From positions 2,884,501-2,948,500 of the forward strand of contig LR746275.1 in assembly GCA_902729315.2 (NCBI GenBank): a stretch of 64,000 bases of DNA, given 5' to 3'. Every line of letters begins with the position of its first letter. Positions within the stretch are counted from its first letter, which is position 1. This DNA comes from Spirodela intermedia. Its lineage: Eukaryota > Streptophyta > Magnoliopsida > Alismatales > Araceae. The notes below the pieces were generated by a model. It saw only the letters and a list, made by a program, of their open reading frames with translations, was not told the origin of the DNA and did not search any database. This document shows, one piece after another, positions 1 to 16,731 of the stretch. The position numbers and the translations under genes are program-made.

Positions 1-1221
1 CTCACGAACCGTCCCCAGAGATTTACCACCCACAGCGCGTATCTAAATAGGAGGAACGAAAACTAAGGGATTGCCGGAGTCGCCTCCGAGAGAAAAAAGG
101 CTCCGCACGAACCCTAGTTCCCCCGAAGACAACCTCCACCAACTGTCGACACATCGCTCTAAACGCAACATCTTAAACAAAAATAAAAAACAATATAATA
201 ACATGCCATTGGGTGGAGCCGCACGTTGTTTTCGGGAGACAAAAAAGGGACTCTCAGAAAACCGGCGATGGCCGCCCCCAAAACCGCTTACCCTGCAACA
301 GCAACGCCTGGTTCCCAAGATCGCCTACGCGTCTCTAGGCGACGACGACCCAATCCGCGGGAATGTAGGGAGAGAAAGAGAGAGAGAAAGGAGAGAGAGA
401 GAGAGAGAGAGGGATATTCTCCAGGATCTCGACAGGGGACGGCACGGACCAGCGGTGGCCGCCGGTCGACTCCGAGCCTCAACGCGATCTTAGCGGCCGT
501 CGCGGCGGATTTTTTTACAAGAGTCGTCGACTCCTCGCATTGAATTTCTGTCGTGGCCGGTGAGCAGATATTTACCCCACATAAATTCCTGTAATTAATT
601 ATCTAATTAATAATGCTGACGCGTCGCTCGCTGACCGACCGACTGAGGATGGTAACGGACCCTTTAAACGGTTCCACATACCTGACACCATAACCCCGTT
701 TGCTTACCGACCCGAGGACAGGAGACTGGCATTTTTTTTTTGAATTATTCATTTTATTTAACTAATATTTATGGTTGACGGAGCAGAGTGGAGGTCAACG
801 GAGGAGAGAATTCTTAATTTTCAATTCAATTAGTGGGCAATATAGGAAAATAAGATAATGCCGGTGGGGGATATGAGCTGCGGAGGTTCTCAGCCGTTGG
901 ATCAAACAAACGTTGCCATCAAGGACATTGTCCCCAACGATGGCGATTCTCTTCCATGTAGGGGTGGAGCACCTGAGGGGCAAAGAAAGGGAAGAACAGC
1001 ATCAGACTAGTCTATCATTGCAAGGAAAATAAACATGATTGAACGCCAGGTTGACCAGGGATCACACCTTGGCGGGTTTTCCTCTGGCAGCATGTCTACA
1101 GGTGGCAGAGGATGGGCCCTTGGAACTGAAGGAAAGTCAACGATTCCATTTGATATTTGTGGAAATTTACAGAGAGAGAGAGAGAAAGATACGCATGAGA
1201 CTATGTCATGACGCCAATCCC
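1..1221. other. 3' flank of the acetyltransferase gene; no convincing gene
   Basis: This left edge holds only short overlapping frames on both strands, low-complexity GA tracts (about 370-412 and 1170-1186) and AT-rich stretches. No frame carries a domain I recognise. The 71-493 (+) and 43-318 (-) frames overlap each other and run through the GA repeat, as expected for UTR or promoter sequence. A 5' end of a gene leaving the window leftwards is possible but not shown. Confidence 0.5.
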
Positions 1222-5400
<4,179 letters not shown>

Positions 5401-5740
5401 CGCGCGCTCCTAGAAGCCTTCCAGCCAGCTTCAGATGGCTACACTTCAGCAAGTGGCATGCGATCCGGAGACGAGAAGGGCGACAGGAATCAGCCCCCAC
5501 CTCGCCCCCGACGACCGCGAGGATAAGGGCTCCCAGTGACTTCGATTCTGAAGCCCACTGCCGCTCAGTTCTCTGGTCAAAATAAATTAATATAATATTT
5601 AATAAAGACTCGCCATTTATCCAATACATTTAATGGGCTATATGTTTTGGGCCTTTAGAGGCCCATAAAATAGGAGGGGCCAATTTGAACCAGGTAACGG
5701 ATGAGCTGGAAGTGGCACATCCGTTAGTAACGTGAGCCCT
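5401..5740. promoter_or_regulatory. Bidirectional promoter between acetyltransferase and thioredoxin genes, with site II-like motifs
   Basis: The start codon of the minus-strand acetyltransferase is at 5400, and the probable thioredoxin leader begins near 5740, so the two genes diverge from a short interval. It holds TGGGCT at 5634-5639, TGGGCC at 5648-5653 and GGCCCA at 5660-5665. TGGGCC/T is the core of plant site II elements bound by TCP factors and is typical of nuclear genes for organellar proteins. Transcription start sites are inferred. Confidence 0.55.
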
Positions 5741-7573
5741 CCTCTCTCACTCTCTCTCTCATCCAGGCGTAGCTTCGTTTCTTCCGACTCTCGTCCCCAC
5801 GGACCGCGTTTATCTCGGGATTTCTCCACGAAGTCCTTCCCCTCGTGATTGATCCTGGGAGTCGATATCGGAGGAAGAAGGGCCTCCTCCACTGCTTTCG
5901 GTACATCGTATTTCGATATCCTGGAAGAGGAGGCGATTCGTCCGCTACTTTCGGTGCGTGGTGTTCCGTCATCAGGTTAGTAAGTTTTTTTCTGAGAAGA
6001 AGGGTTAGCGTCTTTTGTTTAGCTCTGCGACGGTGTCCGGAGGATTAGCTCTTAAGATCCTACATGCTTCAAATTCTACTGCATCAGCTCGTAGAATGAA
6101 AATCGAATCAAGTAAATTAAAAGGTTCCAAAAGAGTTCGTGAACAAGTCTATCGTCATGGATTTTATCCTCCCTGCAATTTGTATGAACCAATTACATGG
6201 AGGACGTCCATAATTTAAATCTTGAGGTGAGATCTTCATGCAGGCTCTATCGCGAGTTCCTGATTTAGAATTCCGTGGGCTGATTTGTGATCCTTCGGTT
6301 TGTGTAAGCTTCATTTGTCACGAGTGAGCCTTCTCTTTGCTGATGGGGAGATGACTGTTTTTCAGACAAAGGCGTCCACGAAAGTACTTCCTTAAGTTCG
6401 GGGCTCGTCTGATGTAACTGTCCTGTCTTTCTGAAGAAGCTGACTCGTATCCGGTTCCACGAGAATCCCCTTTTTTTTGGATGGATATTTACTCACAGGG
6501 TCCAATCTATGGCTGTCCTACACTCTTTCATTTGATCGACAGCTTTCTAATTTGATACCATTGTCGAGCCCTTCGTGCTTCAGCACTACATTCAATTCAG
6601 ATTTTATCTAAGGATGTTTAGTCTCACTGGAACAATGTGCCGTGCAGCATACATCCCCTGTTTCCTACGCCAAGAGGTTCTAAATCTGGCTAAGATTTTT
6701 AATAACATGTTCTTCATTTGAGTATGATGGTTTTACATGGAACTTAGAAAAGTATTAGAGATGTAATTACGTACATGGAGGCTTGATGGGGTGGCTCTTT
6801 CTAGAGAAATAAACTTGCATTTAGGCAGTTACATCCCGTTGATAGGCATGGTGAAAATTTTTATTTACTGTGTTTTCTTTAACCCTGGTTACTGGCATAC
6901 TTCTTTGTCAATTCGACCCTGCGTCTCTGGACCTGATTTTGTATTTCTCACTCTATTCTATATTGATGTAAAAAAATTCCCTTTAGGAGCATAATCTTTA
7001 AATCTGTACATCAGTTTTCTCCATCGAGGCGTTTATATTGTGTTTTACGCAGAAATATGTTATTTATTTTCCTGATCCAACCTCGCGTGGGAGTGGATAT
7101 TTATGAAATATCATATGATACGTTTTGATTTCACACTCTGACTCCTGTATGACGTCTTTCATACCTGTTTACGGTGGAGTATGAATATCCAAGTGTTTTT
7201 CTAACTATCTTACAAGAAAAGTGATGGTGCCTAGAATCATACATTTGGAAACGGACGTATAAAAAATTGGAAAATTTGTTTATCAACGCATGATCAGCCA
7301 AATGCTTAGGTTTTCCAAAATATTTGGAAAATCACGTGAGCAGATACCCTTATACCCCCTATACGTTTGAATATCATTTTAATAATTACCATTCATCAGA
7401 CATGCCAAATTTAGATAATATATATGTATATATATCAACTGGATATGTAAAGTCCATTATTAAATGGATAACAAAGTAGCCTTATATAATCAAATGAAAA
7501 TTTTCTTGGGAGATGTTGAAATCCAAAGGAGACAAAACTCAAAAACTGAAGTGTCTGGTATGATGATGCTGAG

Positions 7574-7607
<34 letters not shown>

Positions 7608-7950
7608 CTCCTCTGAGGGTGGTAAGGGGGAGGAGGAATTAAAGAAAAAAAACTATAGCACAACTTCGCTGACTAATCGTAGATGGATATTCAATGAGTA
7701 CCAGTAAATTTATTGGCACTTAGATGTGGGCATCATCTACTTTTCTTACTAATGATTAACATGACGTATCCACATTCTTCACCTTATTGCTTCTGGGTCG
7801 TAGTTTCCTTAAGATATCGTATCCTTTCTTCCTTCTACCTGCGATTCATTGGATTTTACCTCTTTCCCTTTTTATTGATAATGCTTTTCTTTACGTTTTT
7901 TTCCCAAGTTTCTGTGAGTTTCCCCTACCAGAAGCCACTCTGAAGTTTAG
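5741..7950 (+). other. Probable 5' UTR exon and long 5' UTR intron of the thioredoxin gene
   Basis: A donor (ATCAG|GTTAGTAAG) after 5975 and an acceptor (CCCCTACCAG|AA) before 7932 would define a ~1.96-kb leader intron ending 19 bp before the thioredoxin start codon. The intron is AT-rich, with TATA-like runs near 7420-7440 and a CT microsatellite at about 7577-7607. I see no coding exon in it. The model rests on splice consensus alone. Confidence 0.5.
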
Positions 7951-8895
7951 ATGGGCAACTGCAGTTTCTTCAAGGTTAGTCTTCCAATTTTCTGTACCAC
8001 TCATGATCATATGATCTGTTTTCAAATCATTTTTTTAGTTATTTTTTCAGTTTTTTAAGCATATATCCTTCCCCCCTCTTTTATTTTTGTTCAAACGTTA
8101 AAGTATTAGTTTGCATATCATAGATTTCTGATGAGCTATGTTTTTGCTGAGGGCTGATAGTTTCATACTATTGTGTTTACTAATGGCTCTTTTTAGTAAG
8201 TTTCTCGTCTCAGATTTACCTTTATTGGATGTTTATACTTTAATTAAAAGGAATAAAGTGATCGCATCATTGCTTTAATCATTAACGAGGGGTTCTGCCA
8301 TCAGCTTAGTACATGCACGATTAACTGATCTTATAATCGAAATTTGATGTCAAAATCATCTGAAGTTATACTAAGAAGCATTTTACGCCAAGCTCATGTG
8401 GCTTAATCCCTTTGGTCCTGTTTCCTAAAATCTTGTCCTCTTCGTCTAATCCCATATTGAAACCACGGTTTTTTGTTCTTTGATTGCAGAGAAGAGATAA
8501 TGGATCTGATTCTGAAGAGAAGATAGATTTCAGAAGTGGAAATGTGCAGGTGGTAACTTCCAAGGAAATGTGGGACGAAAGGATTTCCCAAGCAACTAAA
8601 GATGGCAAGATGGTAAGCACATTCTTGCCCAAAATCTTATTTTTTGAGTGGCACATTATTGACAAATGCATATTGTCTTATTTTCTGGAGCCACAACTTT
8701 AATAATATTTGGCAATAATAATTTCTAATCACATGTTTCGCGATTTATGTTTTTTTTTACTTCTTCTTGCATCATGGTTTGATGGAGCTAATTTTATGTA
8801 AAAAATATGGGTAAACATTACCAATATTTTTTAACAGTAACTTAAAATAAAAGCAAAAAATAAGTTAAATATATGAAGATTTTGAAATAATATAA

Positions 8896-8938
<43 letters not shown>

Positions 8939-9633
8939 TGTATACATTATTTTCATCACCCATCCTTTGAACGATAGTGGCCAACAACATGATAAAATTA
9001 ATTACTGCAGAAATAAAGTGTTACAATTTTATTTTGTAAGATGAAACATAGACTAATAGCCATCGTATAACATAATTTATGAAGGTTCATTACTTGCATA
9101 GTTTCGCCTTTTTTTTGCTTGTCCAGCATCTGATCTTCGTTTATTTATCATCCTTTTCAGGTTGTTGCGAATTTCAGTGCAACTTGGTGCGGCCCATGCA
9201 GACTGATTGCGCCCCTTTACAGCGAACTTTCCGTGAAGTACCCCTCGCTCACTTTCATCACGGTGGACGTTGACCAACTCACGGTATGTTCTGCTTCTAA
9301 GACTCGGTCAACGAATTCCTGATTCAGCGGGGGTGTTCTTGTTGGGTTGACCCAGCGAGCTGAGTGAAAAGGACCCCAGAAGGGAGTCTTTGATCTTCTG
9401 CTCCACATCAGATGACCCGTTGACCTGTCTGAAACCCGAGCCGCTGACTCTCAGATGATTCTGTGTTCTCTTTTGGCGGTGTTCAACAGGAGTTCAGCTC
9501 TTCCTTGGACATCCGAGCGACTCCCACCTTCTTTTTCCTGAGGAACGGGCAGCATGTGGATAAACTCGTGGGTGCCAACAAACCAGAGCTCGAGAAGAGG
9601 GTGGTCGCCTTTGCAGAGTCAACCTCCCATTGA
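7951..9633 (+). CDS. h-type thioredoxin, H9-like, with acylation signal
   Basis: Four exons, 7951-7974, 8490-8612, 9161-9283 and 9490-9633, encode 137 aa, all in phase 0. The protein reduces disulfides in target proteins using NADPH-thioredoxin reductase or glutathione/glutaredoxin electrons. Seen: the active site WCGPC (exon 3, within [15 protein letters not shown]), the cis-Pro region [14 protein letters not shown], and the C-terminal [12 protein letters not shown]. The first exon encodes just MGNCSFFK. Gly2 fits N-myristoylation and Cys4 fits palmitoylation, as known for h9-class thioredoxins at the plasma membrane. The second active-site Cys is present, so this is not one of the CXXS variants. 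The C-terminal half closely resembles Arabidopsis TRX h9 as I remember it. The long leader intron upstream is inferred. Confidence 0.92.
8896..8935. repeat. (ATT)n microsatellite in thioredoxin intron 2
   Basis: A trinucleotide ATT/TTA run of about 13 units lies in the intron between exons 2 and 3. A shorter, interrupted ATT run is also present at about 13343-13375 in the next gene. Confidence 0.95.
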
Positions 9634-10802
9634 CGAACAAAAGTCTCCGCTCATATCTATCAAACGGTAATACCTCACCATCAGATCCCAATATATATCG
9701 TTAAATAAGGCCCTTTTGGACTGAAATCGATCAATATCTCCTCATCATGTCCCATCCTTTCTTTTCTTTCATGTGAAAACATGGTCAACGGGTGTTTATG
9801 ATCATCTTTCTCAAAGTAATGCAGGTTGTGTCAGTACTAAAAATGGAAATATATCTGCATCAGATCCTCAAGAACTGGTCTGAAGCCATGGCTGATGGGT
9901 GGTGGCGGCTCGTGAAATATATTTTTCGTCAGAACTTAGCTAAAAATGGAAAAAATTATCGGCATTAGATTCTGGATGATGCTAAGGTTGGTGAGAATGC
10001 TGTTGTGAGGAGGGAGGATATCCGGTGAGGAGTTTCCTTGTAAGGAGGTGCTGAAGAGAGTCGAAACGGATCAAGCCCGACCCAAACCCGGATTTTCTCC
10101 TCCGAGGCCCATTAAAAGCCATCCGAGGCCTATGAGCCGAGTAATCGTATGGAGCGGTTTATTGGAATTGGGCCCACTTATAGGCTCAATTGGGCCGGGA
10201 ATTCTCTATAAATTGCCCAAGTCCGAAGGAAAACAAACTGGGCCGGGGCGGTATGGGCTAGAGACGAGGATGTTCGGTCCATTAAGGGGGGGCAGCGGCG
10301 GATAATGCACGAACTAGCCTTCGGAGGGCACTTGCGACTGCCGATCGATTTCTAGTTCTGCGACGAACTGTGCGATCCATGGGGGATGAAGAAGGGGACG
10401 AGCGGTGAAGGCGAGGAGGATGCGATGTGGTGATTGATCCCACGAGGTTCCCGGAGAGGCGGAGGCCTCTGCATCGATCTCTGCGAGCGGGTGCAGGCGT
10501 ACATTTTCCAGCCGTCGGCGGAAGATCGAAGAATCGCTGTGGATCCTTATCTTCTTGATTCGGGAACAGGTGCTTCTCCTGCAATCTCCACCCTCTCGCC
10601 TTCATCTCCATCTCTTCTCCGGGGAGGAGGAGCGGCTGCCCGAGATTCGGGATTGGAGTCTGTGATTTCCGTCGACCGTGCCTTATCTCCGGGGAAACGT
10701 CGGAGGCGCAAGAGTTTGAGGGGCTGGGGAGGGTGAGGAGCGCTGGTTCTTCTGCAGTCGTCTCGGTTTTTGCAGGGCTCCGGAGTCTCGTCGGCTTCGG
10801 TG
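9634..10802 (+). promoter_or_regulatory. Intergenic region and promoter of the PRC-barrel gene, dense in TGGGCC motifs
   Basis: The first ~450 bp is the AT-rich 3' flank of the thioredoxin gene. Between 10106 and 10260 there are GGCCCA (10106-10111), the palindrome TGGGCCCA (10169-10176), TGGGCC (10191-10196 and 10239-10244) and TGGGCT (10254-10259). This is a strong site II-like cluster about 0.5-0.7 kb before the start codon. The GC-rich sequence from 10300 to 10800 is probably 5' UTR and may be interrupted by an intron ending at TTTTTGCAG near 10774. No upstream coding frame is convincing. Confidence 0.6.
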
Positions 10803-13800
10803 ATGTGCGATTGCGGCTATCTGAGTTCCCGCCTTCTCCCACGCGAATCCTCCGGTGAGAGGATTCGAGGTGGCCGCCTCTCCAGCTGCTTTGCGACGGC
10901 GGCTGTGTACCGTGACGTTGTCCTCCAGCATCCCGGCGGGTGGAGGGTGTCAGGCCGTGGCAGAAGAGGCTGCTGGAGTTTTTCTCGGCAGAGAACGGTC
11001 ATATCTGTTTGTACGGGTGTTCTGGCGGGCGGGAGCTTCTTCGTTAGGGTTGGACAGCACAATACCAAAGGACATGGAACGCCCGGGGCGTTCCCGCCGG
11101 ACGCGCAGAGATTCATCAGAGCAGTGCGCTCTGCGCGTCTCAGGGATGACGAGGGAGGGCTGGACAGTGCTGATCTTTTGCCAGCGAGGTTTTCAGAGGT
11201 TGACGACACTTCTGTTCCATCGAATTTCGATGTTCTTCAGTTGAAGAGGGAGTTGGGGAAGGAGGAGAGGGGAGATGAAATCGCCGACAGTGCGGTGGAC
11301 GAGAACAATCTTATCCCCTCGGAAGACCCGGAAAGTATCGTCTCAGACTCCGGACAGAAGAACAGCGTTGACCGAATTTGGGGTTCCAGGCGTGGGAGGC
11401 AGGTGCTGAGAAGATCAAGCTTGCTGGCTAAGCAAGTCATCAGTGTTCACTCTGCTCGCAGCCTGGGTTTCATCTCCCAGCTCTGGGTGGACACCATTTC
11501 GGTAAGCTCTATATGCTTTCCATAACTTCAACCTTCAGCAGAGAAATATGCAGAGCTCATAATACCATTATACATGAAAACCGGAAAGCAAGGCCTTAGC
11601 AGTAAGCTCGTCATATCTCTGTTACAACAAGAGGTTTCGGTGATCATCATATACATATAGATATCGCCCATATATAGATACTGCAGTCAAGTCGATCATA
11701 TTGCACCTCACTCACATTGTCCAGTGCTTATTCACTGGAACGCGTTCCATGTTTCAGGAAGAACCTTGGCATTTGTCAGAAACTCGATTATGCGACTGTG
11801 ATTCTAGCCCTGTTAGACCTGGAATATGGGGTCCTTTTAAAATGTCTCTCCATTTCTCAATTGCTCAAAAGACGTAGAAAATAGCATGATCCTAATGGGT
11901 TTTCTGAAATCTCGTCGTCTGGGTAGAAGTGATCAGAAATAGAAGAATTGAGCTGATCTTCACTGATAATTCACCGTTTTGGGCCCGTAACTGGAAGAAC
12001 TAGACAGAGCGAGCTCTAGTTTTATCTAGTTAATTATGTTTTCACTGATCTGACTACAATAGGCCCTACCTTCATCGAAATAACAGTTCTTGGCTTGAAC
12101 AGGGACAAGGAAAGCATCTGGCCACGGCCCCTTTTATTTCTCACGAACTTTATAGATTCCTATAAAATTTACCGTGCTCAGACTTTCATGCTGTGTATGG
12201 CAGCGTGTGTTCTTCTTGTTATTGGCATAGTCTCTGGTGATTAATCCCAAAAATGGAACGCGTTCAAGAACAATGCTTTGATCGTCGTTGTAATTTTCTG
12301 CAGTGGACTGTTGTTATAGTGGAAGTGAGGCCGAACTTGTTGTCAGGAGAAATAGAGAGGCTGCTCCTCGAGGACCTGGAGCAGGTATGCTAAAGATCCT
12401 GATCATCTGATGGCCCATGTTTCTTTAAATATCCATGTCTTATCGCTTGTTCTCACGGTTATTTGGTTGACTTTTCTTGCCCACTCGCTTAATAACTAAT
12501 GTCGGTGCTATTTCCCCAATAACCACCAACCCGGATATACTAATTTTTTTATTTTTTTTTCGTACGCTCTGCAGTTCTTTAAAAAATCCATTTCTTCTAG
12601 CTCTTGCCCCACCGTTACCTCCATTGAATACCACTGCCCACCTCTTCAAGAACCAATGTCGGTGCTATTTCATATCCTGCAAGCTCATTTTTTTCTTTAA
12701 AACCCATTTATTTCCTTTTTTCCAACAGCTTACCTCCATTGAATCCTCCAACCTACCCACCTCTTTAAGAGGCAATGATGGAGGTATTTTCGCCTCATAA
12801 CTTCGGCGCGGATCCGTTATCTTCTTCCTTCTCAGGTGAAAGCATTGGAGTTGGTTGACTTTATTTCCCAGAATAACTCAAACCCTTTTCTTTTTTTCTT
12901 TTTTTTTTCTTTTTTTTTTCTTTTTTTTGGTGAGACCCGCGTGGAAATATATGCCCCCTGAGGTGAGTAAAACCACTGGGTTTATTATGTTTTTAATTCC
13001 CCGGCTTGGGCGTTGACTGGAATCATAAAAATTGAAACTTTATCACATCTGATCCGATGGAGAGATGAAAAGTGTCCCCACCCCACCTGAGGCTCTTCTT
13101 CTTCCTCTTCACAGGTGGGCGACGTGGTGCTCGTACAGGACGAGAGCGTGATGGAAAATGAGCTCAAAATGATCGGCCTCGACACCCTGGTAATGCCTTC
13201 TTCTCGGCACTACTTCATAAATTAAATAATAAAAATAAATATAAAAAATCTCATCTTTACTCGATGGCCCTTCTCCTTCGCTAGGTAGGATACAACGTGG
13301 TGACCCCGGCACGCCGCAAGATCGGGAAGGTGAGGATAACAATATTATTATTATTATTATTATCGTTATTATTATGATAATTGTTGTTGTGATCTTCAGG
13401 TGCGTGGGTACAGCTTCAACGTCAACTCGGGGGCGGTGGAGTCGCTGGAGCTGGATTCCCTCGGCATCTCCGTGATTCCTTCGACCCTGGTCTCGATCCG
13501 CCCTCCCCCCCGCCGACCGTCTGAGGAGAAGGGCACCTGTTTCTGACCAGATCTCTCCTCTGTTCAGGTGAGCACCTACTCTCTGATGGTGGAGGACGTG
13601 ATCGAAGTGGCCTCCGACTGCGTGGTGGTGGAGGAGGATGCGGAGTCCCGCTTGCAGAGGTTGACGAAGGTGCGCGGGTTTCTAGGGTTTTCGGTCACCG
13701 ATCGAGACAGCGGATCGATCGTCCCTCACGGTCTGGTTCATCTTCCGGCAGGGACTGTGGGGCGACCGCTCCGGCGAGGCGTCTCCGGCGGCTTGGGACC

Positions 13801-13925
13801 ACGTCGAAGAGTTCTCGGAGATGAGGAGGCGGGCGAGGCGGCCGGAACGCCGGCGAGGCGGCCGGAGGTTCTCGCCGGAGGGGGAAGGAGCCGAGGGCGA
13901 CTGGGACCTCCCCATGGACTTTTAG
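10803..13925 (+). CDS. Plastid PRC-barrel-like domain protein
   Basis: Seven exons, 10803-11501, 12304-12384, 13115-13189, 13285-13329, 13400-13489, 13568-13669 and 13752-13925, give 421 aa with every junction in phase 0. Residues ~1-205 are poorly conserved and Ser/Arg/Gly-rich, consistent with a transit peptide plus linker. The conserved part (~208-380) contains AKQVISVHSARSLGFISQLW, GDVVLVQDESVMENELKMIG, YNVVTPARRKIGKVRGYSF and AVESLELDSLGISVIPSTL. This matches the plant PRC-barrel-like proteins I remember (Arabidopsis At2g38570 type). PRC-barrel folds occur in RimM and in photosynthetic reaction-centre H subunits, but the function of this plant family is not established to my knowledge. 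The Arg-rich then acidic C-terminus ends LPMDF. I chose the ATG at 10803 as the first in frame. Confidence 0.82.
12497..12780. repeat. Diverged tandem duplication in PRC-barrel intron 2
   Basis: AATGTCGGTGCTATTTC occurs at about 12498 and 12655, and CCTCCATTGAAT followed by CCCACCTCTT(C/T)AAG occurs at about 12619 and 12731. This indicates an old duplication of roughly 110-155 bp within the 730-bp intron. A T-rich run at about 12890-12927 follows. Confidence 0.75.
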
Positions 13926-16731
13926 GGTAAGGTAGGGGCGACTATTTTTTTTAAAAAGAAAATTCCAAAAATAGGTCTTCCGTACAGATAATTATGTATA
14001 TCTGTATTTATTTAGAGTTAAATAACTATGCAGGAATAATGGTTTGTCCGGGCCTTGGGTTTATGCCCGAATTTTTTTCTTAAATGGGGATAAATGTAAA
14101 GTCATTATGTTTTAGAGGGCTGACGGGTAAAGACACCGAATGAGCAAGTATCTGCCATTTGTCTCCTCGTGTGGTCTATGCGGATGTCATCTAGGAATTT
14201 GGCGTCCGCTCGACTCTCTCTCTCTCTCTCTCTCTCTCGGCCTCCCGCCCTGCGAAAGAGGGAGGAGCTTCCCGCTCTAATGCAGGGCCCACAATCCCGT
14301 CGAAACGCAAGGCGCCAGTGCAGAGGGCCTTCCGTACACGTAATAGTCAAAAATACCCTCAATTTAATATGCTGTTAGCATAAAATGAGAGTATGACTAA
14401 CACGCCATGTTAGGGTATGTCTGTCATTTTGTGTCAGACTGAAATTTAAATGCCACCACCTGGCGAGGGAGTGAGGGAGGGAGGTTAGAAAGAGAGAGAG
14501 AGACAGTCCAACTGGAGGCAGCAGGCATTGTTCCCCCCGGCTCCCAATTGCTTCTCGCTCTCTGAGGCTTCCTCGGTTGGAACGGGTTGACCTGAGGAAG
14601 CTAGCGGGACTTTCCGTCGTCGTCGGGCAATTTTCGTGCCATTGTTGCGATCGCCAGGGTCTGAGCGGCGGGTTGGTACGTTCCCATCGGTAGTTTTCGC
14701 TCATCGGTTGTTTGTCTTTGAATGTCGCGTTTCTTTTTTGTTAATCTAACTTAATGGACCCGTTTCAGTCCGAGATCTGTTATTCTCTTCGTGTAGAAGG
14801 ATCTGATCTAGGAAGTTTTCTGTTTCCCTTGCATCTCCCTATTTTTGTCGGATTTCTGAACGAGCAGTCTTGTTTCTCTTGTCGGTTTCCATTGGCCGTT
14901 GAATTGTTGGTCGGCGTAGCTTGAGTTGGAGTTTTTGAGGTTCGTCTGATCTATTCTACGAGACGGTCCTCGTGCGATGTTTAATTGCTCTTATTCGGTC
15001 CTTTTCATTTGTCTCTCAAGTTTAAGGCTGAAGCAGTTTCTCCATCGACGGTGGGTCTTCTGCCTTTTTTTCTTTCGTTTGCCGTGCTTTAGACTGGAAA
15101 TCTTCACAAATAATCTTTCCACTTTTGTTGTCTCTGCAAGACTCCTTGACAGTGGGATTAGAAATGATGCATCGATAAGTTTCATACTGTATTAGCTTTA
15201 ATATAGTGTTCATTCCGAGTTATCCTAGGAGTTGTAGTTGAGCATCGGCGTAGTCAGATGGCCTCCGGCAAGTGTATTACCAGGGTACACACTAAACGTC
15301 TAATGGATGTGGTTTTACCATTATCCTTTTCATTCGGCGGTGTTCAGTCGGAACTCGCGGAGGTACTGGGATCTTCCTTTTCCTCTGTGGTAGCTGCAAC
15401 TTGCTGCGACTGGAAGCCCCCTGCTGGGTTCCGTCGAAATATTTAATATAGTACTTTAATGCCCGTAACCGCTGGTCCATGTAGCTTCCAAAAGGAAAAC
15501 GACACTAACTAGTGATCGTGTAAAAACTGACAACGAACGACACATTTTTTCGAGAAAAACGTCTATAATCATTTCCTATGGGTTTTCCCGTGATCTCCAT
15601 TTGTTGATTTATGGTATGGGATGTCGATGGTGGCAATGGACTGAGTTTTTTCTGGATTTACTGCCCATTTGTCCTCTCTAGTTTCATTCACCAAGTGGAT
15701 TTTCCCAAATCAGGACGGGGCCATGGCATTTTCGTAGACTGAGGTACACGTGAAAATCCTTTTCCTTATTGTCACGTGGCGGGCAAGTATCCCTTGGCCT
15801 AACCTGTCAATGTTTCCAACTCCGCGGACACAGTCGTCACCTAACGCTCCATTATCACTTCTTCTTTTTTTCCCTGAGATTCCCTGGCTTCTATTATATG
15901 TTTGGCTGAAAAATATTCATTCTCATATGCACACAAACTTATTCACGAGGTTTGTTGTCTTTAATTTGTACTGCTTATTGTCCCGTCAAATGGTATGCGA
16001 CGTGAGAGATTTCGATGTGTTTCTGTTAAAGGCACATTCTTTGAATGGCACATCCAGCACTGCTTCAAGTATCACTGTAATTCAATATATTGCTGCCATC
16101 ATCGTCCGCTCACATCTCTTCCTCCTTGGCAATTGAATTGTGTTGTTATATCTTCGCCATTTTGCGAAAATCAATATTTTTATGTTCTCATCATAGTAAT
16201 TCCGTGATATGGTGCCTCCTTTGTTTATCCATTTTGGTACGAAAATGTGTGGGTCTCCAGTAAAAGGGCCACTGGATACTTGAACATGCAGTGATGAGCA
16301 TGACTGCTGAAGTCCCATGACCCTATTATCTTGGGTGCTTCTAACGTTGCCGCACTATCCAGCCCACTCCCATCCATACATGGAGCACATCGCTGGACAG
16401 GGCAACTGTCAAATGCCCAGTGATGACACTTCATATATTTTCGGTGCTTGAGTCATCGTAGTTGTTGCCCTTGAGTCATCCATCTAATATCAAACACTTA
16501 TCTCAATAAAGTTTGATGACTGGTTTCAGTCCACAGAACTTTTGCTTATGTTTGGTGGGTAGATAGCACTTTTTGTGCCTTTTCAAATAGTGTTGAAAAT
16601 GAGAAAAGTCCAATTTATCTGCATGCAGCGCTTGAATTTTTCTCAATAACTCATTTGTTTCCGACTTTTTTTTTTGAGTATGAACTTCATCTGATTTACT
16701 TATTATCTTCGTAGTTTCGGCGTTGAGAACA
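13926..16731 (+). other. Intergenic region and 5' leader of the NET4-like gene
   Basis: There is a CT tract at about 14214-14239 and a GA tract near 14490-14503. A GC-richer block at about 14500-14700, ending near GGGTTGGTACG, could be the first non-coding exon. The remainder is AT/T-rich and intron-like up to the start codon at 16732. The small frames here (for example 15750-16136) lack recognisable motifs and code-like composition. A TGCATGCA palindrome lies at 16620-16627. Confidence 0.5.

Noticed and set aside
71-543. Overlapping frames of 105-140 aa near the left edge
   Set aside because: They translate a GA microsatellite as Arg/Glu repeats and conflict with each other; no family resemblance.
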